Of a DNA stretch of 64,000 bases, positions 20,091 through 31,269 are shown piece after piece. Source of the stretch: Hygrophila difformis (taxonomy: Eukaryota > Streptophyta > Magnoliopsida > Lamiales > Acanthaceae). The first letter of the stretch is position 1. Each line of letters begins with the position of its first letter. A program made the translations under genes and the position numbers. The stretch is from the NCBI GenBank assembly GCA_030278955.1, contig JAOANR010000010.1, forward strand, positions 16,847,086 through 16,911,085, in the 5' to 3' direction. A model generated the notes under the pieces. It was not told the origin of the DNA, ran no database searches, and worked only from the letters and a program-made list of their open reading frames with translations.

Positions 20091-21423
20091 TCACTGATCG
20101 GGAGGCGGGAACTGCCGACGCATGTAGTCGTCCATCTGCCGCACATAGGCGTACATGTCGGACATGGTGGCCTGCTGCTGAGCCTGCCTCGTAGCGAACG
20201 AGTCCATACGGGCCTGGTAGAAGTCCAATCTAGCGTCTATGGCATCATAACGAGCCTGTCCAGCTGCAAATCCGGCATCCATACCGACCCGCATCTCCTG
20301 CATCATCTGCAGCATCTGAGCCATCTCCTGGCCCTGAGGCGCCACTACAGGAGGTGGAACTACCGGAGGAGGGGGTGGCTGCTTCGGTGGTACGACTAGG
20401 ATCAAGCCGCCATCATCAGGCTGCGGGCGAAGTACAGCCCGGGGAACCCCACGATGTAAGGCGCTACGCCGGGCAGCGTAAGTCGGGATACAGTAGCAAC
20501 TGCCCGCTACTAGATCGTACGGATCTATCTCCGGTGTCGTGTGAATCCCCTGCGCCGCGCACAAGCCACAAATGAGGTGAATATGGGTAATCCACCCTAC
20601 TCCCTCGTCCTCTCCGCATACCCCGCAAGTTGTCCTCAATACAAGCTCCCACATTCACCCTACCGCCTCGCGCGATAAAGCAAATGGTCTCATAGACGTG
20701 ATCCAGGACGATATGGCTCCGGGTAATCGGCCGGACACGCCCTAACCATATCTGGGCAAGCTCACGCCAAGGGGAGTCCATCGTCGTCAAACGCAGCTCA
20801 TGATCGTGCTCGAGCTGAGGAGGCACCACGGTGCATAAGACATCCCACGCAGGAGCAAGAACGCGTCCCTCAGGCCGTGGGCGGAATGCGCCATCGTCAG
20901 GCAAGCCAAAATAGACATTGATCGCCCGAGCACTGAAGTCGAGATAGCGACCACGAACCCATATCCGAGATAGGTCGTCAGCCTCCCCAAGACCGCCAAT
21001 GTTGGCGATAACCTCCATAGCCAGATAACCGGAGGCAACGCCCTCGGGATGACGTGCAAGCCCGGTCCACTGCAAGTACTCCAAGACTGCACTGATCCTG
21101 TCGTCGCCCAAATGATCAGGATATATGCCTCTCTCGGGGACATAAGCCCTGTTTCGACGAAGCTCGTCGAAATAAAAGTCCTGGGCAGCCCTCGTCCTAA
21201 ACCGCAACCTGTCGTGCCGGTGAGGACGCACCTCGTCAGGGAGACCCCTGAGTCTCGGGCCCCGCTGCTCCTCGTCCTCCTCTGACTCGCTCTCGTCAAA
21301 ATCAGGCATCGCCGGAGCGGCAGTGCTGGGCCAAGCCTCATCAGCAACCCGTCTCCTGGTCCTCGGAGGACACATGAGAGACACCAAAACAACCCACAAA
21401 AAGAGCAACATCCTGCGAATCAT
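20091..21423 (-). pseudogene. Antisense ORF in element B with a 'putative plant transposon protein' type domain
   Basis: Minus-strand frame from 21423 (or the internal ATG at about 21375, MCPPRTRRRV) to a stop at 20091, about 430 residues, with one frameshift between about 20580 and 20650. Order: acidic stretch (DFDESESEEDEEQRG), then a domain with VIANIGG, WVRGRYLDFSARAIN, WRELAQIWLGRVRPITRSHIV and HIHLICGLCAAQGI. This follows the pattern of the domain often labelled putative plant transposon protein (as I recall, Pfam PF20167). A proline run and a helical Gln/Met-rich tail (EMAQMLQMMQEMRVGMDAGF) close it. It lies antisense between the accessory ORF and the pol remnants. Extra antisense ORFs before the 3' LTR are known from some plant Ty3/gypsy elements. 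Function unknown. Confidence 0.6.
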
Positions 21424-22310
21424 CCAAAACCGATTATAAGACTAAATTCCACACAAAACTCAAGCAGAAATACGTAAGAGACATCAATATAGACTTCCAA
21501 CGTGAATATGCCATAAGAACATCAAATCCTATTATTCGCTAAGACAAACCGGAAGGTAATCTGGACAAAGGATATGCTCAAACTAGTTCCAAGACCTTTG
21601 TGGCATTTCGTCGAACACGTTATGTGCGCAATAAACCAAAACCTAAGTTACTAACAAACACACGGAAGTTGCCCACAAAACGAAACAATCATTTAAATAA
21701 CCACGCATCATTTCCTTACAGCACGAAACAACAAAGAAATGAGCTAATAATCACACCCCAATAATAACCAAACATCAAAAACTTCATAGTCTTCCTAAAG
21801 ACTTAAATCCAACAAGAATTTGCCAAAAACATAAACACATTGTGGCATAAATACAAGGCAACAAGAGTAACATCAATTATCACATATGATTGCTAATTTG
21901 CACTAATCAAGCCTAAAAATAACAAACCCCCAATTTTTGTACATAAACCCTAATTCTTAAATATCTTCACAAATAAAGTCATTCAAAGCATAAAAATTGA
22001 AATTCATAACTAAAAGTAGTAGATTCATACCTTGGTAAGTGAAATTGGAGCCGAAATCAAGCGAACAGGAAGGTAAGTCACCGGATTTAGAGAGAATTGG
22101 GGGTGTGGTCTCGAATGAGAAATGGGGGAAGTGGCTCGCGCGGAGCGCGAGCCCTATTTTCTAGACCTGAAGCAGCCGCGCGCTCGCGCGCGCTGTGGCA
22201 TCATACCGCGCGGCCACCGCGCGGGTCACGGAGGGAGTTTTATTTTTCTCGATTTTGCTTAATCTCTTTTACCTTACACCACTCACTTAACCCGAGCATA
22301 CTTTGATAAT
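21424..22310 (-). promoter_or_regulatory. Upstream region of the antisense ORF
   Basis: No coding signal. Reading leftwards there is a GC-rich block (22130-22225, with CGCGCGGCCACCGCGCGG as in the LTRs), a pyrimidine-rich leader, a donor-like CCAAG|GTATGA near 22030, and AT-rich sequence to the ORF. This fits a promoter and spliced leader for the antisense ORF, but only weakly. Confidence 0.3.
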
Positions 22311-22781
22311 GAAGTACGACGACATGGGGTATCACCCGACATTATTCCTGACAAGGACAGCAGAATTGTCTCGCATTTTCTTTTTGCAAGGCTACAGAAA
22401 ACCCTCGGGACGAAGATACATAGGGACCATATGAAATCCTGGAAAGAGTGGAAAATCGCTTATTGACTAGCACTGCCACCGCAATTTGCTCGTGTTCACG
22501 ATGTATTCCATGTCTCCCAATTGAAGAAGTATGTGCACGATCCGACCCATGTGCTCCAACCGGAAGAAATTGAATTTGAGGATGACTTGAGTTACGAGGA
22601 AGTTCCGGTGCGAATACTCGACACGAAAGAGAGAGTAACGAGGAATAAGACCGTGAGAATGGTCAAGGTCCTTTGGTCCAACCACGAGATGGAGACGGCA
22701 ACGTGGGAGTTGGAGGCCGACATGAAACAACGTTACCCTACCCTCTTCCAAGATGAATCGGCCACAGTTATGGGGTCATAA
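22311..22781 (+). pseudogene. Remnant of pol (integrase scrap and chromodomain), element B
   Basis: 22311-22400 aligns by eye with the integrase catalytic-core region of element C (around 34230-34310, the ...[11 protein letters not shown]... segment), with damage. After a deletion, [17 protein letters not shown] sequence resumes near 22405. The frame is broken at 22460, and a chromodomain follows in the frame starting 22521: EEVPVRILDTKERVTRN, VLWSNHEMETATWELE, ending TVMGS at 22781. The chromodomain is typical of Tekay/Del chromoviruses, where it tethers integrase to heterochromatin. The stop codon is inside the hairpin that precedes the polypurine tract. Confidence 0.8.
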
Positions 22782-22804
22782 CAGTATTCTTAAGGGGGGG
22801 AGGA
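22765..22804 (+). other. Hairpin and polypurine tract, element B
   Basis: CAGTTATG-GGGT-CATAACAG hairpin (22765-22784, 7 of 8 pairs), then TAAGGGGGGGAGGA directly before the LTR. The tract primes plus-strand synthesis. Confidence 0.8.
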
Positions 22805-25590
22805 TGTAACACCCGAGAAAAACAAATTCAAATTGTTTTGAACTACGTCATGACTTGATCCCTTCACAGGGTACGTAGGCAGCTTGGAACTAACTTCTAA
22901 GTTCAGTCACAAAATAAATCACAAAATAAATCACAAATTAAGTCAAAAATTAAATCACAAAACAAATCACAAGATCAATCACAAAAACGTTAGGAGGAAT
23001 TGGAACTAATTTAACTAGACTAATTAGGGCACGGAAATGTTACGAGTGTTAAGCCCGAACTCGCAACAAGTCTATGGTAGAGATTTCGAGCCAGAAACGC
23101 CCCGAGAAGTCGAGCCAACACGTAGAGGATAAAGGAACCGATAGAGGAAAAGAAGAAAAGACCCGACGGACCACGCGGACTGCCGAACCGGCCGGTCCGG
23201 CCGGCCCGCGCTCGCCGCGCGGCCACCGCGCGGAAGGTGGAGACGCGTCTCCAGGACTGGTCGCGCGTGCTCCACGCGGGCAAAGCTATAGGTGCGCGTC
23301 ACCAGCGCGCCAGAGGTGCAGAAGGTGTAAACTTTCCTTCTATGGCGATTTTCTTGCCAAAAATCCAACCTCAATCGGTGGCAAGCCGATCACAACAATT
23401 GGGAAGGGCATAAGAACAGATTTGGACGCCCCCTCCCCATAATTTTTAGAAAACTAAACCCTAAACACTTCCAATCTTCCTCTCCAAGTCAAAACTCCTC
23501 ATACTTCACTTTCCGACGAGTATTCCGGCGACGACGAGGCAAACGGGACGAAGCATCTACCCTCTAGAACCTTGGTAAGTAGTATTACAGTGTTTGAGTC
23601 GTCCATAAGTTCTAAAAACTCGAAATCTGACCCTTTTCCTTTTGCTACGATTTCACGTCGGGGAACGAACAAAAAGCGATCGGAGAAGTTGGCCGTTCGT
23701 CGCGACCTTAGGACGTCCGGAAACCCTTTACAGCGACCATATTCTCTAACTAAGTAAGTTAAGACCTTACTCACCAATTTTTGTGGTTTATTGTTGTTTA
23801 AAACTTAAGATCTAGACCCGTAACAAAAATCGGTTTTCAAAAACCCTATTTTCGTCAAATTTCAAAAACTCGCCTAAAACTCGACCTTCAGTAATTCAAA
23901 CCAAAAACGTTTCAACTTAGATTTTGTTCCTAAGACTCTAATCTACCTTGTGTCCAAATTTCAGCCATTTAAATAAAGATTTGCTATTCCAAATCGCGCC
24001 GTAAACTTTCTGTCACATACCGAACGTTTAAAATTTTTGACAGAATTATTTACTCGACTTGATGCATGTTTTTCACCCGTTTTTAGAATGATTCAACTTT
24101 GCATTTCTAAACAAAAGTTGTAGATAATTGTGTCTAGATTATGCATATAAAATTTCATGAATTTTGGAGTTCATTTGATATGTCAAATCGGCCGATTTTC
24201 AGAACTGTTCTAATTCATCTTTTGAATCCGCGCGTAAGCAGCGTGTTGGAGTCGATTTTTGAACATCTAAAATTTATTATTTCCAAAATCTTAAAACATG
24301 AAAGTTGTTCATTAAGGTGTTGTGTACATCCTGTAAAAATACCAATTGGCTTTGAAATGAATTTTTAATCGGCGTTGCATGTAACTGTGTCAGAATTGGT
24401 TTTTGGGACAGAAATTATCTTTTGCAAAGAACTCGAAATTCGACTCACTTCGAAACCTTATTTCCGAAAACTTAAAACATGAAAGTTGTTCGTGTGTGTG
24501 TTTTTGAGCTACTGTGTAAATTTCAGAATTTTTAGTGTAAAGATGAATTTTTAATTAAGAAAGGCGTAAACTGCGTCAAATCGGATTTTTCGAACTTGAG
24601 AAAACTCGAACTACGAAACGCGATATCGAATATTTTGATAACATTGAAATACGAACTTTCGGAAAATCCCGTTCACTAGGCTGAGCCGATCTTCATGCTA
24701 TCATTATCTTTGAGAGTGCCTCGTTAGTGTTCTCCTTACTATCTGAGATTGCCTCGTTAGTGATCTCGCGCGCTGTGTTTTGGATCGCCTCGTTAGTGGT
24801 CCTACTATCTTTGAGACTGCCTCGTTAGTGGTCTCCCATTATTTGGACTGCCTCGTTAGTGGTCCTACGTTTGAGATTGCCTCGTTAGTGATCTCCCGGT
24901 ATGGTGTCATCTTCTTAGTTTGCGGGATAAAATATAAAAGACTTGTGTGAGTGTTTAATTATGCTTAAATCTTATTTACCATATTTTTAAATTATGCATT
25001 TAAATTACGCTCTTAAATTATGCTTTTAAATTACGCTTTTAGATTAAGTCCTTCAATTATGTATTCTCGTCTTGAATAAATTAAATCATGTTTTTCCGCT
25101 GCGAATAAACTATGGATTTTTAAAGTAATGCATGAAGAGTGAAATTTTAATTAAATGCATGTAACCCTTTAAATTGTTTAGTTAGGGATTAACTTACTCG
25201 GTATATTTTTATACTGATAAACCGTTGTCATTTTTCTTTTACAGAGTATGTCGAGTGACGCATGCACATGCACTTGGGGGGAAACATTTATGAACATTTT
25301 TAATTTCTGCATCGTACTACTGCTTTACCGGGTCTGTTAAACCCGAGGTTTTGGCCGTGTTGGCCGTGATTACTTTTCCGCTGCATTTACTCTATTTTTC
25401 ACGCTTGATGATTATTACTTCCGTATTTTGATAAAGTATTATTAAATTCCGGACTCAATGTTGAAATATTTTTAAATCTTTTTCTTACCCATAAGCCTTG
25501 CATTTCCTTAGTGAGATCGGAAAGCCGTGTCTTGCTAGGGAGATGTGGCAGTGACATCCCGGCCTGGGTTATCAAATCCGGGGTGTTACA
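22805..25590 (+). repeat. Element B 3' LTR
   Basis: TGTAACACCCGAG...GGGGTGTTACA, uninterrupted. Same layout as the 5' LTR: CTACGT module (about 22845), GC-rich block (about 23160-23240), donor TTG|GTAAGT (about 23574), four ~188-bp repeats, stem-loop array and acceptor (about 25244). Confidence 0.93.
24712..24895 (+). repeat. Stem-loop array, loop GCCTCGTTAGTG type (element B 3' LTR, six units)
   Basis: Arms: GAGAG/TTCTC (wobble), GAGAT/ATCTC, GGAT/GTCC (wobble), GAGAC/GTCTC, GGAC/GTCC, GAGAT/ATCTC. All six pair although the arms differ; the loop core hardly changes. Confidence 0.85.
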
Positions 25591-25595
25591 GGATG
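25591..25595. repeat. Right target-site duplication of element B (GGATG)
   Basis: Matches 8372-8376. Confidence 0.95.
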
Positions 25596-26318
25596 TGTGT
25601 CAATTCTTGCGGGTTCGATTCCCCAGGACATGTGTTGAATCCTATGGGTTCGATTCCCTAGGATGCGTTTAAATTCTTGCGGGTTCGATTCCCCAAGAAC
25701 AAATTATATTAGACCATATTGAACAAAAGTGGAAGAACGAATCCTGAAATACTTGAATATTTTCCTTATTCATATTATGCCTTTAAATTATGTCTTGCAA
25801 TTAATTTATCATGTGTGTCGAATTGTGATCATGTGGAAATCCTTGTTTAAAATTTTGCCACCTAATTATTAATTAAATTGCGTATTATCTACAAGCATGT
25901 TTTGTACTAGGTGTTAACTTACTCAGCATGTTTTGTTGACCAAACCACATTTTTTTTCCTTTTTCTACAGAGCATGAAGAATATGCATCATCACATGCAT
26001 GCATGGGATTAATTGGGAAAAACATTATTTTAAAATTTTATTCTCATCTATGACTTGCATAAACGGGCCTGTTTAACACGTGTTTTGGCCGTGTTGGCCC
26101 AATTGAAATTTCGCTGCAATACATGTATTTAAATATTATTTTCCGCTGCAACTGTAATGCCATTATTTTTTAATTATATTACAATGGGCTGTTTGAATGA
26201 TTTAAATTCTGAAAAACCATAGTCTTGCATCTCGTTAGCAAGCTCGGAGAAACCGCGTCTTGCTAGGGAGGTGCGGCGGTGACATCCCGGCCTGGGTTAT
26301 CAAATCCAGGGTGTTACA
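25596..26318 (+). repeat. Element A 3' LTR, right part
   Basis: Continues A's LTR: three last T-arm-like units (to 25699), AT-rich stretch, TCAGCA hairpin with TTTTTCTACAG acceptor (about 25970), conserved terminal block, end GGGTGTTACA. Confidence 0.92.
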
Positions 26319-26689
26319 GGGATAAGGGAGAACTGGGACCATGCGGCACTGGAATGGAGGGAGAAGCACCCGGAGGTGTCGGATGTCCAGAACCCAGATT
26401 AGGGTTTTCTGTTGTCGGAACACCCACTTTTGGAGCTGTCATCCGGTGTCTTCTCAACATTCTTTTGCGAAGCTTGAGGGATAGCACCCTCCTTTGGTTG
26501 AACTTAAGGATCGTCAACAAAGTAGGAGTCGACAACATCATTGATGTCTTCTTCAGCATCCTCGAATCGCTCGTCTTCAACAGATTGTTTAGTAGCAAGT
26601 CATGCCAGATAATCACTATCATCAACAGCAAGGGGTTGGACATTAAGAACCTCTTCATCAACATTAGAGGAGCTTCCAATGGTCGCCAT
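26319..26689 (-). pseudogene. 5' half of the unknown minus-strand reading frame split by element A
   Basis: ATG at 26689 (minus) opens MATIGSSSNVDEEVLN. The frame has two stops (after DDSDYLA and after YFVDDP) and needs one frame change before it runs through a Pro-rich stretch (GHPTPPGASPSIPVP) to the edge of element A. It is acidic (EDERFEDAEEDINDVVDSYF). Across the insertion it joins the frame at 1353-1059. Unrecognised product, clearly decayed. It could be an old transposon ORF or a dead host gene. Confidence 0.5.
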
Positions 26690-26904
26690 TTTCAAATTAC
26701 AAAATGAGAGAAACGGGGGCGAAGTTGCAGAGATAGTGTTGGGGAGAAGAGAAAGACGGTTTGTTGTCAAAGGAGGAGTGACAGTCGAATGATGATGCAA
26801 TAGGGAGTGCCCGTGCCGGTTAAGCAAAATAAAGCTTTTGGGCACGAACCTGCTACATATCTCTCAACTATCTTTATACTATAAATTTCATAGGATTGTT
26901 CAAG
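26690..26904. other. Boundary zone between the unknown pseudogene and the element D LTR
   Basis: Holds the presumed 5' flank of the minus-strand pseudogene and the left end of D's LTR. I cannot place the D boundary: no target duplication can be matched because D's other end is outside the window. TGCTACATATC near 26851 is one candidate start. Confidence 0.3.
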
Positions 26905-27665
26905 AGTATGCCTGATTTGCCTACCGAAAGCGCACGGTATCAAGCTTGCAGTATTTATTTCTAATTGTCGGGATCGTTCTCTGGAGAGTTACACGATAGA
27001 AGTGTTTTAATAGAATTACAGATTTTACAGCTTAGTACTTCCTCTGGTTTATGGATGGTATAATGATGTTATCTAATGAATAAGTGTTGAATAATAAATG
27101 CATAAAAACTGTAAAAGAAATAAAGAAAGCAGTATTAAAAAGTAAAAAAATGAATGGAATGAATGTATTTATGGATTCATGAGTTAAAAGATAAAATGGA
27201 ATTAGTGACAATCAAACAAAATAGGACTATGATTAAGTAATCATACTTCTACGATTAGTAATAATTCGAGAACTCATTGAGGTAAGAAAAATCTTTTATG
27301 CAAGTTAGTCAAAATCTTCATGTCTTTGATCATTTTCCCAAGACAAGTACTGATGATCCAGTGTCATGACATTCTTAAGCACTGAAATCATGGGATACAA
27401 TTACTAAGAAATGATCAGTCAGACTCATTACTTAACAAAAGCTTTCAGAATTATCACTTAATCCGTTTCTTTCAGATTCAGATTAAGCCATTGAAAACCT
27501 AAGGTCACATCTAAATCATCATGCATTCATCTGAACTTGAAGTTATTCTCTTTATTACTCTGAGATTAGACAAGTATCTTATGCCCCTATATTGGATGTC
27601 CTCTACAAGGAATGAAAAAGAAAACAAGTATTTAAATCTATCATCCAATGGTTACACAAGCCTTA
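26905..27665 (-). repeat. Element D (Athila-like) 3' LTR, left part
   Basis: CCGAAAGCGCACGGTATCAAGCTTGCAGTA... GGATCGTTC parallels 44774-44835 in the Athila LTR of element E, so this is the U5-side part of a minus-strand Athila LTR. No coding sequence. Interrupted at CCTTA (27661-27665) by element C and resumed at 37933. Confidence 0.65.
27661..27665. repeat. Left target-site duplication of element C (CCTTA)
   Basis: CCTTA before TGTAACACCC; repeated at 37928-37932. Confidence 0.95.
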
Positions 27666-28416
27666 TGTAACACCCGAGGAAAAACAAATTCAAATTGTTT
27701 TGAACTACGTCATGACTTGATCCCTTCACAGGGTACGTAGGCAGCTTGGAACTAATTTCTAAGTTCAGTCATAAAATAAATCACAAAATAAAAATATAAC
27801 CGAAAGCATCCCATCGTCAAACCCGAAGAAACCAAAACACAACTTCAGTAAAATCATTAAGGAAGGACGAGACGAGTTTAAGTAGACGAATTATCATACG
27901 GGAGTTAGATCGAATTCGTAGATAAACCCACATGAGAATTTCGAGTCGGGAATGACCCAAAAAGTCGGACCAAGAGCGCGAAGGATAGAAACCCGATCGA
28001 GAAGAGGAAGAAAAGAACCGACGCACCACACAAACCGCCCGAACCGGTCGGTTCGGGCGGCGCGCACCCCGCGCGGCCAAAGGGAGTCGCGTCCCTGGAT
28101 GGTTCGCGCGTACTCCGCGCGGACAAAGGCCTATGTGCGCGTCACCAGCGCGCCAGAGGTGCAGGAGGTGTAAACTTTCCGTCCATGGCGATTTCCTTGC
28201 CAAAAATCCGACCTCTATCGGTGGCAAGCCGATCACAGCCTTAGGGAAAGGCTTAAAGTCGGATTTGGGCGCCCCTTTCCACCACTTTACAGAAAACAAA
28301 CCCTAGACCTCCCACCCATCCTCTCCAAGCAAGAAAACCTCTTCGACTCCACTTCCGGCGAGCATTCCGGCAACGACAAGGCAAACGGGACGAAGCCTCT
28401 GCTTCCTAGACCTTTG

Positions 28417-30030
28417 GTAAGTCATGGTATAGTGTTTAGTTCGTCCATAAACCTTGAAAACTGGAAATCTAACATCTTTTTCCTTGCTACGATTTCACGT
28501 CGGGGGACGAACGAAAAGCAATCGGAGAAGTTGGCCGTTCGTCGCAACCTTAGGATCTCCGGAAACCCTTTTCAGTGACCCCATCCTCATTCTAAGTATG
28601 TTAAAACCTTTCTCACAAATTTTCGTGGTTGTTTGTTGTTTAAAACTCGAGATATAGGCTTGTAACAAAAATCGGTTTTCAAAAACCCTATTTTCGTCCA
28701 ATTTCAAACCGAAAACTTTTCAACATAAAAGTTGTTCCTAACACCTTTATCTATCTTGTGTCCAAATTTCAGCCGTTGACATTAAGATTTGCTATCCCAA
28801 ATCTCGCCGTAAACTTTCTGTGACAACCCGAACATTTTTAAACAGTGACAGTTTTCCTTACTCGACTTGATGCATGTTTTTCACCCATTTTTCGAATGAT
28901 TTAACTTTGCATTCCTAAACAAAAGTTGTAGATAATTGTGTCTAGATTACGCATATAAAATTTCACGGATTTTGGTGTTCATTTGATATGTCAAACGGTC
29001 GAATTTTCAGAACTGCTTTAAAACTGTTTCGAAGCCCGCGAGTATACAGTGGGTTGTGGTCGATTTTTGAGTACCAAGAATTCATTATTTCCAAATTCTT
29101 AAAACATGAAAGTTGTTCCTTAACGTGTTTTGTAGTTACTGTAAAAATTTCGCATCAATTGGTTTTGAAATGAATTTTTAATCGGAGTTGCACGAACTTG
29201 TGTCAGAACCCGTTTTTAATACAGAAATCATTCTTTGCAATGAACTCGAATTTTGACTCACTTCGGAACCTTATTTCCAAAAACTTAAAACATGAAAGTT
29301 GTTCGTGTGTGTGTTGTTGAACTACTGTAAAAATTTCAGAATTTTTGGTGTAAAGATGAATTTTTAATTAAGGAAGGCGTAAACTGCCTCGAATAGGATT
29401 TTTCGAACTTGGGAAAACTCGAACTATGAAAACGCGATATCGATCATTTGATAATATTGAAATATGAACTTTCGAAAAATCCCGTTCACTAGGCTGAGCC
29501 GATCTTCATGCTATCATTATCTTTGAGACTGCCTTGTTAGTGGTCTCCTTACTATCTGAGATTGCCTCGTTAGTGATCTCGCGCGCTGTGTTTTGGATCG
29601 CCTCGTTAGTGGTCCTACTATCTTTTTGAGACTGTCTCGTTAGTGGTCTCCCATTGTTTGGACTGCCTCGTTAGTGGTCCTATGTTGAGATTTCCTCGTT
29701 AGTGATCTCTCGGTATGGTGTCCTCTTCTTAGTCTACGGGATAAAATGTAAAAGACTTGCGTGAGTGTTCCATTATGCTTAAATCGTACTTATCATGTTT
29801 TTAATTATGTATTTAAAATTATGCATCTTAAATTATGCTTTAAATTACGCTTTTAAAATTAAGTCCTTTAATCATGTTTTTCCGCTGCAAATAAATTATG
29901 TATTTTAACTTTACGTATGGTAAGCGAAATCTTTAGTTTAAACACATGTAACCCCTTTTATTTGTTAGTTAGGGATTAACTTACTCAGTATATCTTTATA
30001 CTGACAATCGTTGTCATTTCCTTTTTACAG
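28417..30030 (+). other. Predicted leader intron of element C (5' LTR)
   Basis: Donor GTAAGT at 28417; acceptor CTTTTTACAG ending 30030; perfect TCAGTATA/TATACTGA hairpin upstream carrying a CTGAC branch-point-like sequence. Signal-based only. Confidence 0.5.
29525..29709 (+). repeat. Stem-loop array, loop GCCTCGTTAGTG type (element C 5' LTR)
   Basis: Six units with GAGAC/GTCTC, GAGAT/ATCTC and GGAC/GTCC arms; the first loop reads GCCTTGTTAGTG. The 3' LTR copy is at 37079-37263. Confidence 0.85.
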
Positions 30031-30375
30031 AGTATGTCGAGTGACGCATGCACGCGCATTTGGGGGATATATTTGTGAACATTTTTATTTACTGCATCAT
30101 ACTACTGTCTTATCGGGTCTGTTAAACCCGAGGTTTTGGCCGTGTTGGCCGTGATTACTTTTCCGCTGCATTTACCTTATCCATGCATGATGATTTTTAC
30201 TATCGTACTTTGATTGAAGTATTAATAAATTTCCGGATTCATTGTTGAATGTTTTTAAAACTTTGTATACCCATAAGCCTTGCACCTCCTTAGCGAGCTC
30301 GGGAATCCGTGTCTTGCTAGGGAGATGCGGCGGTGACACCTCGGCCTGGGTTACCAAATCCGGGGTGTTACAAGT

Positions 30376-30388
30376 TGGTATCAGAGCC
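30376..30388 (+). other. Primer binding site, element C
   Basis: TGGTATCAGAGCC three bases after the 5' LTR. Confidence 0.92.
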
Positions 30389-30741
30389 CGGAATTTTATT
30401 TTGAAGTTATTACTATTATTAGTAAAATTATTATAATTATTTTGATACTAATATTTTAAAACCCTGGTAATATTTTTAAGTATAATACTTTTACAGACCA
30501 CTATTTTTTGTTCAGTCCAAAAATTTATTTATAGCCCAATGTTATAGCCAAGAAAAGAAAAATTAAACTTTTCGGCCCACTATAGAAGCCCAACCTTTAG
30601 CAATTTATTTTAAACATACGAAAAAATTAAATTTTGAAGGGGAAGGGGCTCACATTTGCATGTTGCATATAGATCTAATTCCTGCACATCTTGACCATGC
30701 ATCAAACACACTCTAACTTTAACCTACCGTGTCAATGCTAG

Positions 30742-31269
30742 ATGGCTGCTTCGAACGCAAACCTGATCAACCTATTAATGAGGTTGATTGAAGCCTACCT
30801 TGGAACCCCTCAAAACGTGAACAACTTCAGGCTAAGAGTAGAACAAATGGAGGCCAACCTAGGTCACCTGGCTAACCTAGGAGGAGCGGGGCACCAAGAC
30901 CTGACCCAACTCCAAACCCAAATCAACGAACTCCAGGCCCACGAGACTGAGCTTCGTGCCCAACTGGACGACATAGAGACCGAAGCAGGGGTCCTGGGAT
31001 ATCAACTGCTTCACTAGAAGGATGACTTGCCTCCACACGCCCCCCGTGGCCCAGGAGCTCCTCCCGCAGCTAGCCCCGTTGCTGACCCTGTCGCCAACCC
31101 GACAGCCGCACCGACTCCAGTTGCCACCATCGATCCTGTTTCTACTACTGGACCCGCTTGGCCAGCAAGCCCGGTGTTCCATGGGCCCCTTGGCACGGGC
31201 GCCATCGAGGACACAAGTGATGAGGACGACCCCATGGAGTATCCGACTACCAACCCTTCCCAGGCTTAG
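30742..31269 (+). pseudogene. Accessory coiled-coil ORF in the gag position of element C
   Basis: Opens MAASNANLINLLMRLIEAYLG, closely matching the element B accessory ORF (18977). A helical region about residues 25-85 (LRVEQMEANLGHL, LTQLQTQINELQ, LRAQLDDIETEAG) suggests a coiled coil. TAG at 31015-31017 breaks it, but the same frame continues through an Ala/Pro-rich linker to an acidic end (EDTSDEDDPMEYPTT) and a stop at 31267-31269, 175 codons in all. No enzyme or capsid motif. Being kept at the same place in two elements suggests a real extra protein of this lineage. The present copy is probably dead or makes only the 91-residue N-terminal part. Confidence 0.65.

Larger units (their letters stand above)
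8377..25590 (+). mobile_element. Element B: Ty3/gypsy chromovirus derivative, host of nested B2
   Basis: LTRs run TGTAACACCCGAG...GGGTGTTACA, with perfect 5-bp TSD GGATG. The 5' LTR (8377-10733 plus 18211-18616) is split by B2 and totals about 2,763 bp; the 3' LTR (22805-25590) is 2,786 bp. The interior has an initiator-Met primer site, a coiled-coil ORF in the gag position, an antisense ORF, and only scraps of integrase and chromodomain. gag, protease, RT and RNase H are missing, so B cannot move without help. LTR sequence and layout are closest to element C. Confidence 0.93.
1354..26318 (+). mobile_element. Element A: gag-only Ty3/gypsy (Tekay/Del-type) LTR retrotransposon, with B nested in its 3' LTR
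   Basis: Long LTRs start TGTAATACCC and end GGGTGTTACA. Next to the 5' LTR is an initiator-Met primer site, followed by a gag ORF. No protease, RT or integrase is present: after the gag stop the sequence jumps to the extreme 3' end of pol, so A is an internal-deletion, gag-only derivative. The 5' LTR is 2,855 bp. The 3' LTR is about 2,783 bp once element B (8377-25590 plus one TSD copy) is removed. The LTRs differ at many sites, so A is older than C or E. A inserted into a minus-strand reading frame (pseudogene halves at 1059-1353 and 26319-26689). Confidence 0.92.
27666..30372 (+). repeat. Element C 5' LTR
   Basis: CTACGT...ACGTAG module (about 27704), GC-rich palindrome (28035-28060), leader with donor TTG|GTAAGT (28417), four repeats of about 188 bp (units near 28723, 28918, 29106, 29287), stem-loop array (29525-29709), acceptor (30030), end GGGGTGTTACA. 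Confidence 0.94.
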
